A DNA stretch of 64,000 nt. It comes from CAIXSE01 sp040769125 (lineage in GTDB: Bacteria; Actinomycetota; Thermoleophilia; UBA2241). The translations under genes were made by a program, and so were the position numbers. Positions 51,359-59,757 of this stretch are shown here, piece after piece. Where the stretch lies: contig JAXGLO010000001.1 in NCBI GenBank assembly GCA_040769125.1, positions 372,001 to 436,000 of the forward strand. Reading direction: 5' to 3'. Below the pieces are notes generated by a model, which was given only the letters and a program-made list of their open reading frames with translations, was not told the DNA's origin and searched no databases. Every line of letters begins with the position of its first letter. Positions within the stretch are counted from its first letter, which is position 1.

Positions 51359-51629
51359 GGGAGGGCGGCGGAGGGGCGGAGTCAGGCGTCAGGACTGCAA
51401 TCCGAGCGCAATTCCGCGAGCGTCACTCACATCAGCACCTGCCGCTATAAAGAAAGCCCTGCATAGTGGCGTTTCTGCTGGCTTACTGACGACGAGCGGC
51501 TGATATGCTCATTACGCTTCCCCCGGTTGGGTGAATGTTGTCGAAGGCGCCGAGGTTGCGGCGCTTTCGGGGCTCGCCGTGGGTGAAGAGGGGACGACGA
51601 CGGCCGTCGCTGTGTCGGAAGGGAGCGAC

Positions 51630-52262
51630 ATGTACGCTTGTGCGGAGTGCAGACGTCTAACATGCGACACGGGAGACGTCGACGCGAGCCCAAGGGAGTG
51701 CCCCGGGCTGGCGCTGGATCGGGCGGAGCTGCTTGAGCGGTACGCAGAGGGACCGGACGCCGAGATCGCCCGCAGCGCCGCGCTGGCGGAGGCGCACGGC
51801 TACTGCCGGCTCACGCGCATCGAGGAGACCATGGACTTCGCCCGTCGCAGTGGCTTCGTGCGGCTCGGCCTGGCCTTTTGCATCGGCCTGCAGAACGAGG
51901 CCGCCGTGGTGAGCCGTGTGCTGCGCGCCAACGGGTTCTCCGTCGACTCCGTGATCTGCAAGAACGGCGCCCTGCCGAAAGAAGCGTTGGGGGTGGGCGA
52001 CGGCGACAAGGTGACGCCGGGCGAGTTCGAGAGCATGTGCAACCCCATCGGCCAGGCTCAAGCCCTGGCGCGCGCCGGCACTGAGTTCAACCTGCTGCTC
52101 GGCCTGTGCGTGGGGCACGACAGCCTCTTCATCAAGCACTCCGTCGCGCCGGTGACCGTCCTTGCCGTCAAGGACAGGGCTTTGGGCCACAACCCGCTGG
52201 CTGCGGTTTATCTGGCCGACAGTTACTATCGCAAGCGGCTTTTTCCGCCGGGGGTACCATGA
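51630..52262 (+). CDS. DUF1847 Cys-rich protein
   Basis: A 210-residue DUF1847 protein. The N-terminus MYACAECRRLTCDTG and the internal FCIGLQNEAAVV, SVICKNG, MCNPIGQAQ and LGLCVGHDSLFIKHS segments supply conserved cysteines consistent with a metal- or Fe-S-binding protein of unknown function. GAAGGGAGC precedes the ATG at 51630. In anaerobes this family often lies near metal-cluster genes, as here. A GATATGCTCAT half-site lies about 120 bases upstream but not in the promoter geometry of the other sites. Confidence 0.82.
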   Translation: MYACAECRRLTCDTGDVDASPRECPGLALDRAELLERYAEGPDAEIARSAALAEAHGYCRLTRIEETMDFARRSGFVRLGLAFCIGLQNEAAVVSRVLRANGFSVDSVICKNGALPKEALGVGDGDKVTPGEFESMCNPIGQAQALARAGTEFNLLLGLCVGHDSLFIKHSVAPVTVLAVKDRALGHNPLAAVYLADSYYRKRLFPPGVP

Positions 52263-52390
52263 CCGTTTGTCGAGTTGGCCGCCTTGGTCAACCTGAGCCC
52301 TGCGCGGCGAAGTAGACTGGATGGTGCGTCGGCCCGGCCACGCGTTACGCGGCCGACCGCTGTTCGGTCAAGGGGGACAAGGAGGACGAC

Positions 52391-53263
52391 ATGGCGGAAA
52401 CGACGCCGTCCGCCGCTGCGGCGGGTGAGCTGCTGATCGGCGGCGACTTGCGTGTGCGCCGCCTCGGCTTCGGGGCGATGCGTATCACGGGCCGCGGCAT
52501 CATGGGCGAGCCCGCGGATCGCGATGCCGCCAAGCGCCTGCTGCGGCGGGCGCTCGACCTGGGCGTGAATTTCATCGACACGGCCGACAGCTACGGCCCG
52601 CGCGTGAGTGAGCGGCTCATCGCCGAGGCACTGTACCCGTACCCCGATGAGCTGGTGATCGCCACGAAGGCAGGATTCCTGCGGCCGGCGGCCTTCGAGT
52701 GGACGCTGGACGGGCGTCCCGAGCATCTCCGCGCGGCCTGCGAAGAGAGCCTGACGATCCTGCGGATGGAGGCGATCCCGCTGTTCCAGTTCCATCGCCC
52801 CGATCCGAAGGTCCCGCTTGAGGAGTCGATCGGTGCTCTGGTCGATCTTCAGCAGGAGGGCAAGATTCGCCACATCGGCGTCTCCAACGTCGATGAGGAG
52901 CAGCTTGCCCGGGCGCGGCAGGTCGCCACGATCGTCTCGGTGCAGAATCGCTACAACCCCTTCGACCGCAGTTCGGATGCGCTGGTCGACGTGTGTGCTC
53001 GCGACGGCCTGGCCTTCATCCCCTGGGCGCCGCTGGGTGCGGACGATTGCAGCGACGGTGCGCTCACGGAGATTGCTGCGCGCCGCGGTGTCACGCGGCA
53101 GCAGGCCGTGCTCGCGTGGCTGCTCGCGCGCTCTCGCGTGATGCTGCCCATTCCGGGCACGTCGTCGCTTGAGCACCTCGAGGAGAACGTCGCGGCGGCG
53201 TCGTTGGCCCTCTCGTCGGAGGAGATTGCGGGCATCGACGCGCTTGCGGCCGGCGGCGGCTGA
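52391..53263 (+). CDS. Aldo/keto reductase
   Basis: A 290-residue TIM-barrel NADPH-dependent oxidoreductase. Catalytic residues fall at Asp/Tyr in FIDTADSYGP, Lys in VIATKAGF and His in LFQFHRPD; the cofactor-binding end is LPIPGTSSLEHLEEN. The start ATG 52391 follows AAGGAGG. The first 17 residues are an Ala-rich extension. It is close to bacterial YajO/Tas-type oxidoreductases; the substrate is not defined. Confidence 0.9.
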   Translation: MAETTPSAAAAGELLIGGDLRVRRLGFGAMRITGRGIMGEPADRDAAKRLLRRALDLGVNFIDTADSYGPRVSERLIAEALYPYPDELVIATKAGFLRPAAFEWTLDGRPEHLRAACEESLTILRMEAIPLFQFHRPDPKVPLEESIGALVDLQQEGKIRHIGVSNVDEEQLARARQVATIVSVQNRYNPFDRSSDALVDVCARDGLAFIPWAPLGADDCSDGALTEIAARRGVTRQQAVLAWLLARSRVMLPIPGTSSLEHLEENVAAASLALSSEEIAGIDALAAGGG

Positions 53264-53364
53264 GGCCGGCGGCTGCCCGGCGAGTCGCTGGCGCGGCACG
53301 CCGTCTCTAATGCGTGTACTGTAGAGCGAGAGCGACCGTGAGACGACGGGGAGTACAACCAGCG

Positions 53365-53751
53365 ATGAGCGACGCGTACGACAGGCAGGTCCGGGTGGCG
53401 GTGCCCTCAGAGGCGCCCGGCGGGCTCGGGGCCGCGCGTTCTGGCCACTTCGGCCGCACGCCATGCTTCACGCTCGTCGACATCCTCGACGACGCGATCG
53501 GTGGCGTCACGGTCGTCGAGAACGAGTCTGGTGGGCACCACGGCAGCCTCTCGCCCGTGGTCGTTCTCAGCGCCCATCTGGTCGACGCGGTGATCGTGAC
53601 CGGCATCGGCCACGGCTCCCTGCTCGGTTGCGTGCAGGCCGGCATCCGCGTTTTCGCCGGCGAGGATCGCCCCGACGTGCGCGGCGTCGTGCAGGCGTTC
53701 CTGGGCGCCGAGCTCAGCCCGGTTGGTCCCGACGCCACCCTTCTGCACTGA
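53365..53751 (+). CDS. NifX/ORP-fold protein, type B (second)
   Basis: A 128-residue NifX/ORP-fold protein opening VRVAVPSEAPGGLGAARSGHFGR, similar to the protein at 43593, but with fewer cysteines and a HGSLSPVVVLS loop in place of the CMRPVILL segment. It lies outside the 40-48 kb cluster, divided from it by the CRISPR island. GGGGAG lies 9 bases before ATG 53365. No GCATATGC site is visible upstream. Confidence 0.85.
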   Translation: MSDAYDRQVRVAVPSEAPGGLGAARSGHFGRTPCFTLVDILDDAIGGVTVVENESGGHHGSLSPVVVLSAHLVDAVIVTGIGHGSLLGCVQAGIRVFAGEDRPDVRGVVQAFLGAELSPVGPDATLLH

Positions 53752-53876
53752 GAGAGAGCGTTCGCGCCGTCGCCCCCGCTCGCGGGTGGAGCTCCTGTGC
53801 GTGACTCGCGGCCTGCCCGGGCACAACCTTGCACAGGCGGCAAGACCGTCGGCTCGTATCCTCCGAGAGGTGGCGC

Positions 53877-54371
53877 ATGAGTATCAAGAACCCCGACGGC
53901 GATGATCTCAGGGCGAAGCTGACGCCCCTGCAGTTCGAGGTCACGCAGTGCGAGGGTACCGAACCACCCTTCGCCAACGAGTATTGGGACGAGCATCGCG
54001 ACGGCATCTACGTCGATGTGGTCAGCGGCGAGCCCCTCTTCAGCAGCCTCGACAAGTACGACTCCGGCACAGGGTGGCCGAGCTTCACGCGGCCGCTGCG
54101 CGACGAGGCCGTGACCACCAACCCCGACCACAGGCTGTTCGTTCCGCGAACCGAGGTGCGCGGCGCCGTCTCGGGCGCGCATCTCGGCCATGTCTTCGAC
54201 GACGGCCCGCAACCCACTGGCCGGCGCTACTGCATGAACTCGGCGGCTCTGCGTTTTATCGCGAAGTCCGAGCTCGAAGCCGCCGGGTACGGGCAGTACC
54301 GCGCCCTCTTCGAGTACGGTGGGGCCGGCGGAGGGAACGAGTCCGGCGAAGAGGGCGATGCCGCGGAGTGA
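53877..54371 (+). CDS. msrB: Peptide methionine-R-sulfoxide reductase
   Basis: A 164-residue MsrB, which repairs methionine-R-sulfoxide. The signature FSSLDKYDSGTGWPSFTRPL and the catalytic Cys in RRYCMNSAALRF are present. The two CxxC zinc motifs found in many MsrB proteins are missing, so it belongs to the zinc-free group. The last 20 residues are a Gly/Glu-rich tail. It follows the NifX-type gene after 125 bases. Confidence 0.92.
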   Translation: MSIKNPDGDDLRAKLTPLQFEVTQCEGTEPPFANEYWDEHRDGIYVDVVSGEPLFSSLDKYDSGTGWPSFTRPLRDEAVTTNPDHRLFVPRTEVRGAVSGAHLGHVFDDGPQPTGRRYCMNSAALRFIAKSELEAAGYGQYRALFEYGGAGGGNESGEEGDAAE

Positions 54372-54654
54372 ATGTGGCGAGTTGAGAGGGCCGGCCGGGC
54401 ATCTCCGCGGCTGCTGCCGCGTTCGCCCGGCGGTTAACGTTTGTGCTCGCCGACTCAATGTGTCTCAATGTGGCCGCAACATGTTCTTCACAATTGGCGG
54501 GCATACTGCAGCCAGGCCAAGAACGGTGAGGACGGTTACCTCCCCCCCTCCCCCCGACCGTCAGGGAGACGGCAGATGTACAGTGAGCCCCCACTGTGTC
54601 CGCCTCCCGCCTGCCCGGGCACTTACCTTCGGCCCGGGCGACCGCTGGCCCCTC

Positions 54655-54693
54655 ATGGGCCGCGGTGACTGAGAAGCAGTCGCCGCGGCCCAT
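54655..54693. terminator. Long GC-rich hairpin, possible terminator
   Basis: Arms 54655-54671 and 54677-54693 pair over 17 bp with a single G-T mismatch and a 5-base loop (AGAAG). There is no T-tract on either side, so factor-independent termination is uncertain; a transcript-end or processing signal after msrB or the opposite DsrE operon is possible. Confidence 0.5.
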
Positions 54694-55350
54694 CCCCCGT
54701 TCCGGACCCTTTTCGCTCTCCCCGCCTGCCCGCCACGATCTCCGTCGCGGCATGATGCGGCGCCTCTCATGGGTTGCCGCTCGCGGCGGGCAAGGCACGC
54801 CCAGGTCGCATCGTTCGCCTGGGCCGAGCGGGTGCGGTGCGGCTCTGGTCGTCGGCGGGTGCGCTGTGTTGCAGGTCGGGGCCGCGGAAGAGGGGGCATC
54901 ATGCAGGTTGTCGAGTGGCGGAGCGTCATGCCGGCGAGCGCCGGCGACGTGTATTCGTGGTACACGAGGCCGGGTGCCGGCGACCGCTATCGAGCTGGCG
55001 CTTGGCGACATGGCAAGGAAATGCTGCTGGCGAGCCAGTGAGCCCTGCCCGTGATCCTGCGCGGCCGGGCCCGAGGGGCAGCTCCGCCGCTCCGGCCGTG
55101 CGGGAGCCGCCGGCCAGCCCTGAGGTCGTCGTCTCACTGGTCGGCCCACGCACAGCCGTCCAGCGCGTCGCCGAGCACCACGCGTACGGCGTTCCGGCGG
55201 CGCCGCGTCAAGCCCTTCAGGGGCGCGCGCTGGAGCGGTGACCGTATGGCCGCGCTCCAGCGCGCGCCCCCGGTGAACAGCCGCCCGGCGCGCCTCGTCG
55301 CTCCGACGACGGGAGCCCTCGTTTCTTGCGTGGCGCCCGGGGCGAGGGGG

Positions 55351-55403
55351 CGTCAACGCCGTCGGCGTGTCATTCAGACGTCAACGCCGTCGGCGTGTCA
55401 TTC
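55351..55403. repeat. Direct repeat of a hairpin-forming 25-bp unit
   Basis: CGTCAACGCCGTCGGCGTGT starts both copies (55351 and 55379), 25 bp each and identical, with 3 bases between them. Each contains the palindrome ACGCCGTCGGCGT. They lie 10 bases beyond the stop of the leftward DsrE gene, where a terminator would be expected. Confidence 0.8.
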
Positions 55404-55412
55404 GTTCCGCCC

Positions 55413-55760
55413 TCAGAAGCTCACCACCTTGTCGCTCTTCTTCACGATCTGTGCGAAGTCATGGATGGCGCCGACCGTGACGCCATCGACGAGATCGGCC
55501 TTATTGAGCCCGCGAGTCTGGCAACACGTCCCGCAGAGCGTGACATCGGCTCCCTTCTCGAGGAGCTCCGTGAGCAGCGCCTCCAGGGAGGCGTGGGCGT
55601 TGCGTGGCTCCTGAGCGCGGCGGGCCGTGTTGACCGCGTCGCCCATGAGGAGCAGCTCAACGCATTCCCCAGTCAGCTCGAGGGCCTGGGCGAAGCGCAG
55701 GGCGTTGTACGGTCCCTCGGTGCCGTACGGCGAGGTGTTGATGAAGATCACAACGGACAT
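55413..55760 (-). CDS. DsrE/DsrF-like small sulfur-relay protein
   Basis: A 115-residue DsrE-fold protein. Conserved elements include VVIFINTSPYGTEGPYNALRFA, LLLMGDAV and a Cys cluster in VTLCGTCCQTRG, which resembles the redox/persulfide cysteines of DsrE-type proteins. AAAGGAG precedes the ATG at 55760. It is the last gene after the double-cubane reductase and its activator, 63 bases downstream, so a sulfur or electron-relay function for that enzyme is possible. Confidence 0.82.
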   Translation of the reverse strand: MSVVIFINTSPYGTEGPYNALRFAQALELTGECVELLLMGDAVNTARRAQEPRNAHASLEALLTELLEKGADVTLCGTCCQTRGLNKADLVDGVTVGAIHDFAQIVKKSDKVVSF

Positions 55761-55823
55761 GAGTTCTCCTTTCAAGTAGCCGACCCGGCGAGATCGGCGG
55801 TGAGCCTGGCCGGCGGGGCGTGC

Positions 55824-56606
55824 TCAGCCGGCCTCACTGGAAGCGCGCGGGTCTTGGCTCCCGCGCGCACCGTGGAGCGCCGCGCCGAGGGCGCCCACGG
55901 TCTGCGGCTCCGGCGCCACGAGCAGATCGCCGTCGAAGCCGGCGGCGATGAGCTCGACCAGCGCCGGGTTGCGGGCGCCGCCGCCGGCGAAGAGCAGCGG
56001 CGGCTCCGCCTGTACCCGCCCGAGCGCCGAGAGCGTGCGGCGGGCCACCGCCTGGTGCAGGCCCCGCGCCACGCGCTCGCGGGGCTCTCCGCGATGCAGA
56101 AGGCCGATGACCTCGCTCTCCGCAAACACCGTGCACATCGAGCTCACCTGGGCGGCGCCGTCCGCGGCCAGCGCCGCCGGCCCGATCTCGTCGATCTCGC
56201 AGCCGAGGGCGCGGGCCATCACTTCGAGAAAGCGACCGGTGCCCGCCGCGCAGCGGTCGTTCATCTCGAAGTCGACGACGCGGCCCCCGGAGCCGAGGCG
56301 GATCACCTTGGTGTCCTGGCCGCCGATGTCGAGGACCGAGCGTGCTGCGGGGCAGATCTCGGCGGCGCCGCGGGCGTAGGCGCTGATCTCGGTGAGGACG
56401 TCGGCGCCGAAGCGTTCGGCGGCCGCATGACGCCCGTAGCCGGTGGCGACGATGCGGTCGACGGCCGCGCGCTTCACCAGCCGTGCGGCCGCCTCCTGGG
56501 GCTCGTGGTCGGCGTCGAGGACGGCGCGGTCTATGACCGCGCCGTCCTCGAGCCAGACCGCATCGACGGTGCGTGAGCCGACGTCGAGGCCGAGGACGCG
56601 CATCAC
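55824..56606 (-). CDS. BadF/HgdC-type ATPase activator of the double-cubane reductase
   Basis: A 260-residue ASKHA-fold ATPase of the acyl-CoA dehydratase-activase family. The ATP-binding GLDVGSRTVDAVWLEDG and the two [4Fe-4S]-cluster cysteines in DRCAAGTGRFLE and VSSMCTVFAESEV are present. Activators transfer electrons to their partner at ATP cost. The ATG at 56606 overlaps the stop of the reductase gene by 4 bases, fixing the pair as one system. Confidence 0.9.
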   Translation of the reverse strand: MMRVLGLDVGSRTVDAVWLEDGAVIDRAVLDADHEPQEAAARLVKRAAVDRIVATGYGRHAAAERFGADVLTEISAYARGAAEICPAARSVLDIGGQDTKVIRLGSGGRVVDFEMNDRCAAGTGRFLEVMARALGCEIDEIGPAALAADGAAQVSSMCTVFAESEVIGLLHRGEPRERVARGLHQAVARRTLSALGRVQAEPPLLFAGGGARNPALVELIAAGFDGDLLVAPEPQTVGALGAALHGARGSQDPRASSEAG

Positions 56607-57889
56607 GCCCTCAGCATCTCGAGGAACGCCTCGACACGTGTGCGCAGCTGTCCCACGTCCTCCGTCGAGTAGTCGGTGTCGATGCGCAGCATCGGTAGGC
56701 CGGCGGCCTCGGCCGCCCGCTCCACGCTGGTCACCTCGATCTGGTAGGGCGTGCAGAACTGCAGCGAGTAATGCAGGATCCCGTCGGCCTTGTACTGCCT
56801 GGCCAGCCGGATCACATCGTCCATGCGGTCCGGGTTCGGCGTGAAGCAGGCACAGTTGATGTCGAGGTACCTCTCGGCGATGTCGTCGAGCAGGCCGTCT
56901 GTCGTCGTCGCGTCCTCACGGACGAGCCGCTCGAAGTAGCGGGAGCCGGTGCAGAGCTCCTCAGCCACCACGACTCCGCCGGCCTTCTCGACGAGGTTGT
57001 GAGCCTTCCAGTTCGGGATGCTCATGGGGCAGCCGGTGATGAGCACGCGCGGCGCGTCCGCAGGCGCCACGCCGCGCTTCTCGGCGACGCGCTCCTCGAG
57101 CTCGTCGGCGATCTTGTTGACCATCTCGGTGAAGCGCGGCACGTCGTCGTAGAAGGCCACCTGGACGGCCAGCAGCGCGTCTCTGCCGCTGATCGGGACC
57201 GGCGACGCGGCGCGGGCGGCGTTCAGGCGCTGAAGGGCGCGGCGCTTGTCGTTCACCTCTTTGATGGCCTGCTGCAGGGACTCGAAGGTGAGCGTGCGGC
57301 CGCTCACCTCCTCGAGCTTGGCGACGAACTTGTCGAGCTCGCCGCGCCAGAGCGCGAGATCCTCAGGCCGCTTCATCTGCGGCAGCTCCATGATGTGCAT
57401 CGGCGCCATCTCGCCGAGGAGCTCGTAGGCCTTTTTCTTGCCGTCACAGGTCGTCTCGCCGACGATCAGATTCGACGACTCCACGTACGGGCAGACCCGG
57501 CCGATCTTGAAGCCCATGGCGGACTTGATGAGGGCGCAGGTGTTGCGCGGCACGAGCTGTTCCACCTGGTCGTAGGCCCACTCTGCGCCGGAGCAGAGGC
57601 CCACGCCCACGCCGCCCACGGCGCGGATGATCTCCTCGGGCGCGTAGACGCAGAACGTGCCGATCACGGTGCCGCCGGCGGCCTTGTGATCCTGCAGCTC
57701 CTTGATGCGCTGGCCGTGGATCTCGCTCATGACGAAGTCGAAGTAAGCCATCCCATCGGGGCGGTTCTCCTGACTCAGGTGGGCGTCGGCGTAGAGCTGG
57801 GGGATTGCGGCCAGCAGCATGTCGTGGCCCTCGATGTCGAGGTTGAGCTCACGCCACATGGGATAGTGGTCGACGGGAGTGTCGCTCAT
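56603..57889 (-). CDS. Double-cubane-cluster-type anaerobic reductase
   Basis: A 428-residue protein of the 2-hydroxyacyl-CoA dehydratase superfamily, in the single-subunit group that holds a double-cubane [Fe8S9] cluster. Cysteines occur at GTFCVYAPEE, VGLCSGAE, RNTCALIK, RVCPYVE, TTCDGKKKAYE, ITGCPMSIPNW, ELCTGSRY, NCACFTPN and QFCTPYQIE. This group, with an activator ATPase, drives low-potential reductions of small molecules; the natural substrate is not known. The ATG at 57889 has AAAGGA upstream. It starts a three-gene operon with the activator and DsrE-type genes. Confidence 0.88.
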   Translation of the reverse strand: MSDTPVDHYPMWRELNLDIEGHDMLLAAIPQLYADAHLSQENRPDGMAYFDFVMSEIHGQRIKELQDHKAAGGTVIGTFCVYAPEEIIRAVGGVGVGLCSGAEWAYDQVEQLVPRNTCALIKSAMGFKIGRVCPYVESSNLIVGETTCDGKKKAYELLGEMAPMHIMELPQMKRPEDLALWRGELDKFVAKLEEVSGRTLTFESLQQAIKEVNDKRRALQRLNAARAASPVPISGRDALLAVQVAFYDDVPRFTEMVNKIADELEERVAEKRGVAPADAPRVLITGCPMSIPNWKAHNLVEKAGGVVVAEELCTGSRYFERLVREDATTTDGLLDDIAERYLDINCACFTPNPDRMDDVIRLARQYKADGILHYSLQFCTPYQIEVTSVERAAEAAGLPMLRIDTDYSTEDVGQLRTRVEAFLEMLRA

Positions 57890-57963
57890 CTCTGTCCTTT
57901 CGCGTTGCGGCAGGCACGTTGCGCGCCGGCCGTGGGGTACGGCGCCGCGAAGGGGCAGGGATG

Positions 57964-57986
57964 CCTCGCGTCAGGAGGACGCGAGG
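57964..57986. repeat. Hairpin in the leader of the reductase operon
   Basis: CCTCGCGTC (57964-57972) and GACGCGAGG (57978-57986) form a 9-bp perfect stem with a 5-base loop, about 75 bases upstream of the reductase start. It could act as a transcript-stability or attenuation element. Confidence 0.5.
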
Positions 57987-58373
57987 TGGTGCAGATGAGA
58001 TGACCCGGCGGCGCCGCATGACGGGAGGCCCGGACCGGGCCTCTGCCAGGGGCGCCGTGAGGCGCCCATGGCCACGCGCGCCGCTCAGATACGGCCTTGT
58101 GCCGGGAACGGTGCGTCACAGTGTGCCATGGTCACCTCCTCTCGCATCTCGGAGACGGCCGAAGCGTACCACGTCGCCGCCGGCGCGATGGGCGGCGCGA
58201 TGCTCACATCGGGCAAGCCCCCGCACATTGCGGAGGGCGTCTCGGGCGCGTGGCGAGCAGGCGCGGCTGTGCCCAGGCAATGTCAACGGTGCGTTTGGCG
58301 CCGCCTTGCAGTAAGCTGGACAGTACTGTGGACAAGATTCTGGTCACATTTACCTTCCCGACTGAAGATATAA

Positions 58374-58396
58374 CTGCAAAACAAAGTGTTTTACAG
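58374..58396. promoter_or_regulatory. Palindrome upstream of the Fic gene, possible autoregulatory site
   Basis: Arms CTGCAAAACA (58374-58383) and TGTTTTACAG (58387-58396) pair with one mismatch around AAG, 20 bases upstream of the Fic start. A further perfect palindrome, ACAGTACTGT, lies at 58320-58329 and is echoed by GACAGTATATG just before the start codon. Fic proteins of this class carry a C-terminal winged-helix region and may repress their own gene. Confidence 0.45.
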
Positions 58397-58416
58397 CTAA
58401 ACTATCAGGACAGTAT

Positions 58417-59613
58417 ATGAAGACATATCAGCAGACACATCCGTGGATCGACTTCCACGTTGACCTGGGTCTGCTTCAGCCACGCGATTGGCTGCTGCTG
58501 GGGGAAGCGCGGTCGAAGTGTGAGCACATCGCAGGTGTACCGCTCCTTCCGGATGTCGCGCAGCAACTCCATCGCGTTTCGCTGATCAAAGGGGCGGCCG
58601 CCACAACGGCGATCGAGGGCAACACGCTGACCGAGTACGAGGTCGGCGACCGCGTCGACGGCATCAAGCGGCTGCCGTCGTCACGCGAGTACCTGGGAGT
58701 TGAAGTAGACAACGTCGTCGCGGCGTACAATCTGATCTTCGACGAGGTCGCCTCAGGCGCGCCAGGTGCGCTGACGCCAGATCGCATCAGGCAGGTGAAC
58801 CGGCTGGTCCTTGCCGACCTCGAGCTGGAGGAAGGAGTGGCGCCCGGCGCAGTGCGCACGCGCAGCGCGGGAGTACCCGGGTATCGCGGCGCGCCTGCCG
58901 AAGAGTGCGAGCATCTCCTCTCCCGGCTCTGCGACTGGCTCGAATCAGACGACTTTCGTCATGAAGACGACGCGTTGGCGTTCTGCCTGGCCTGCGCGCG
59001 CGCCAGTATCGCGCACCTCTACATCGCGTGGATCCACCCCTTCGGCGACGGCAACGGCCGCACCAGCCGCCTGGTCGAGTACCAGCTGCTCCTGGCCTCC
59101 GGGTTCGTGCCGAGCCCCGCTGCCCACATCCTCAGCAACCACTACAACCTGACGCGGCCCCGGTACTATCGCGCCCTCGAGGAGGCGCGGCAGGGCGGCT
59201 CCAGTGAATTAGCCTTCCTCCGGTACGCCCTCGAAGGCTTCGTCGACGGCCTTCGCGAGCAGCTGCGCATGATCCGGGAGCAGCAGATGGCCGTGATGTG
59301 GCGAGACTACGTCCACGAGCGCATCCGCGACGGGTTCCGCAACGTCACCAGCGCGCCGGCGGTGCGAGCGCGCGAGCTCGTTCTGGCGCTCACGGAGCCA
59401 ACCGAACGTTCTCGCCTGACCCGACTCAACCCAGAAGTGGCGCGTCTCTACGCCACGGTGTCGCAGAAGACCCTCACGCGCGACATCCAAGACATGGAGG
59501 CGCTCGGACTCGTTGTGCGCGATGGCGAGCTGTTCAGGCCGCGATACGAGGCCCTGTCGGCCTTCCTGCCGCTTCAGGCGCCGCGTGAGGACTCTGCTCA
59601 GCCGGCCGGATAG
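58417..59613 (+). CDS. Fic-family protein (AMP transferase type) with winged-helix C-terminus
   Basis: A 398-residue Fic protein. The catalytic loop HPFGDGNGRTSR (near residue 208) is complete, so nucleotidyl transfer to a target hydroxyl is predicted. The inhibitory helix TTAIEGNTLTEYEV (TxxxEG, near residue 65) is upstream in the same chain, the self-inhibited class. The C-terminal 100 residues look like a winged helix (SQKTLTRDIQDMEALGLV). The 80 bases before the ATG are AT-rich against the GC-rich setting. The stop codon overlaps the opposite-strand ISP stub by 16 bases. Confidence 0.92.
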   Translation: MKTYQQTHPWIDFHVDLGLLQPRDWLLLGEARSKCEHIAGVPLLPDVAQQLHRVSLIKGAAATTAIEGNTLTEYEVGDRVDGIKRLPSSREYLGVEVDNVVAAYNLIFDEVASGAPGALTPDRIRQVNRLVLADLELEEGVAPGAVRTRSAGVPGYRGAPAEECEHLLSRLCDWLESDDFRHEDDALAFCLACARASIAHLYIAWIHPFGDGNGRTSRLVEYQLLLASGFVPSPAAHILSNHYNLTRPRYYRALEEARQGGSSELAFLRYALEGFVDGLREQLRMIREQQMAVMWRDYVHERIRDGFRNVTSAPAVRARELVLALTEPTERSRLTRLNPEVARLYATVSQKTLTRDIQDMEALGLVVRDGELFRPRYEALSAFLPLQAPREDSAQPAG

Positions 59614-59757
59614 TCGTACGTATTCGCCTTCACCCGCTCGTAGCTGGCGTCGAGCGCCGGTTCGAGCAGCAGGATGGCGGCGATGCGGCGCGCCATCTCG
59701 GCGACGTAGCGCGCCTCCTCGGGCTTGAGGTCGCGGCCTAGCAGAGGGCGCTCGCGG
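59598..59757 (-). pseudogene. Stub of a type ISP restriction-modification gene
   Basis: The last 53 codons of a second copy of the gene at 62813: RERPLLGR, EMARRIAAILLLEPALDASYERV and a different end (NTYDYPAG instead of DTYDWPGGSQ). It shares 146 bp with 62833-62978 at 143 of 146 positions. At 59757 it joins directly onto IS256-type transposase sequence, so the rest of that gene copy was lost. Confidence 0.8.
59612..59757 (-). repeat. 146-bp direct repeat, copy 1
   Basis: Matches 62833-62978 with three substitutions and no gaps. The two copies lie 3.2 kb apart in the same orientation, one inside a broken gene and one inside the intact type ISP gene; recombination between them would delete the intervening defence genes. 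Confidence 0.85.

Larger units (their letters stand above)
54372..55412. other. Long intergenic region with a strong hairpin and decayed sequence
   Basis: About 1 kb without a supported gene. Notable items: a C-rich run near 54541-54557; a 17-bp-arm hairpin at 54655-54693; a plus-strand 46-codon ORF at 54901 whose start (MPASAGDVYSWYTRPGAG) faintly resembles the N-terminus of a SRPBCC-type domain and may be a decayed gene; and two direct 25-bp repeats at 55351-55403. Confidence 0.5.
57890..58416. other. Intergenic region upstream of the reductase operon and Fic gene
   Basis: Contains, reading leftward, a small ORF at 58131-58087 (14 codons, MAHCDAPFPAQGRI) with the strong ribosome-binding site GGAGGTGACC, then a perfect palindrome around GGCCCGGTCCGGGCC (58030-58048 region) and a 9-bp-arm hairpin at 57964-57986. 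On the right, an AT-rich stretch (58340-58416) holds the Fic upstream palindrome. No further gene is supported. Confidence 0.5.

Noticed and set aside
51501..51514. GATATGCTCAT half-site upstream of the DUF1847 gene
   Set aside because: It resembles the cluster palindrome on one side only and no -10 falls at the fixed distance in the needed orientation.
54901..55041. Short ORF resembling a SRPBCC-type N-terminus
   Set aside because: Only about 20 residues look similar and the frame closes after 46 codons; kept as a note in the intergenic entry, not as a gene.
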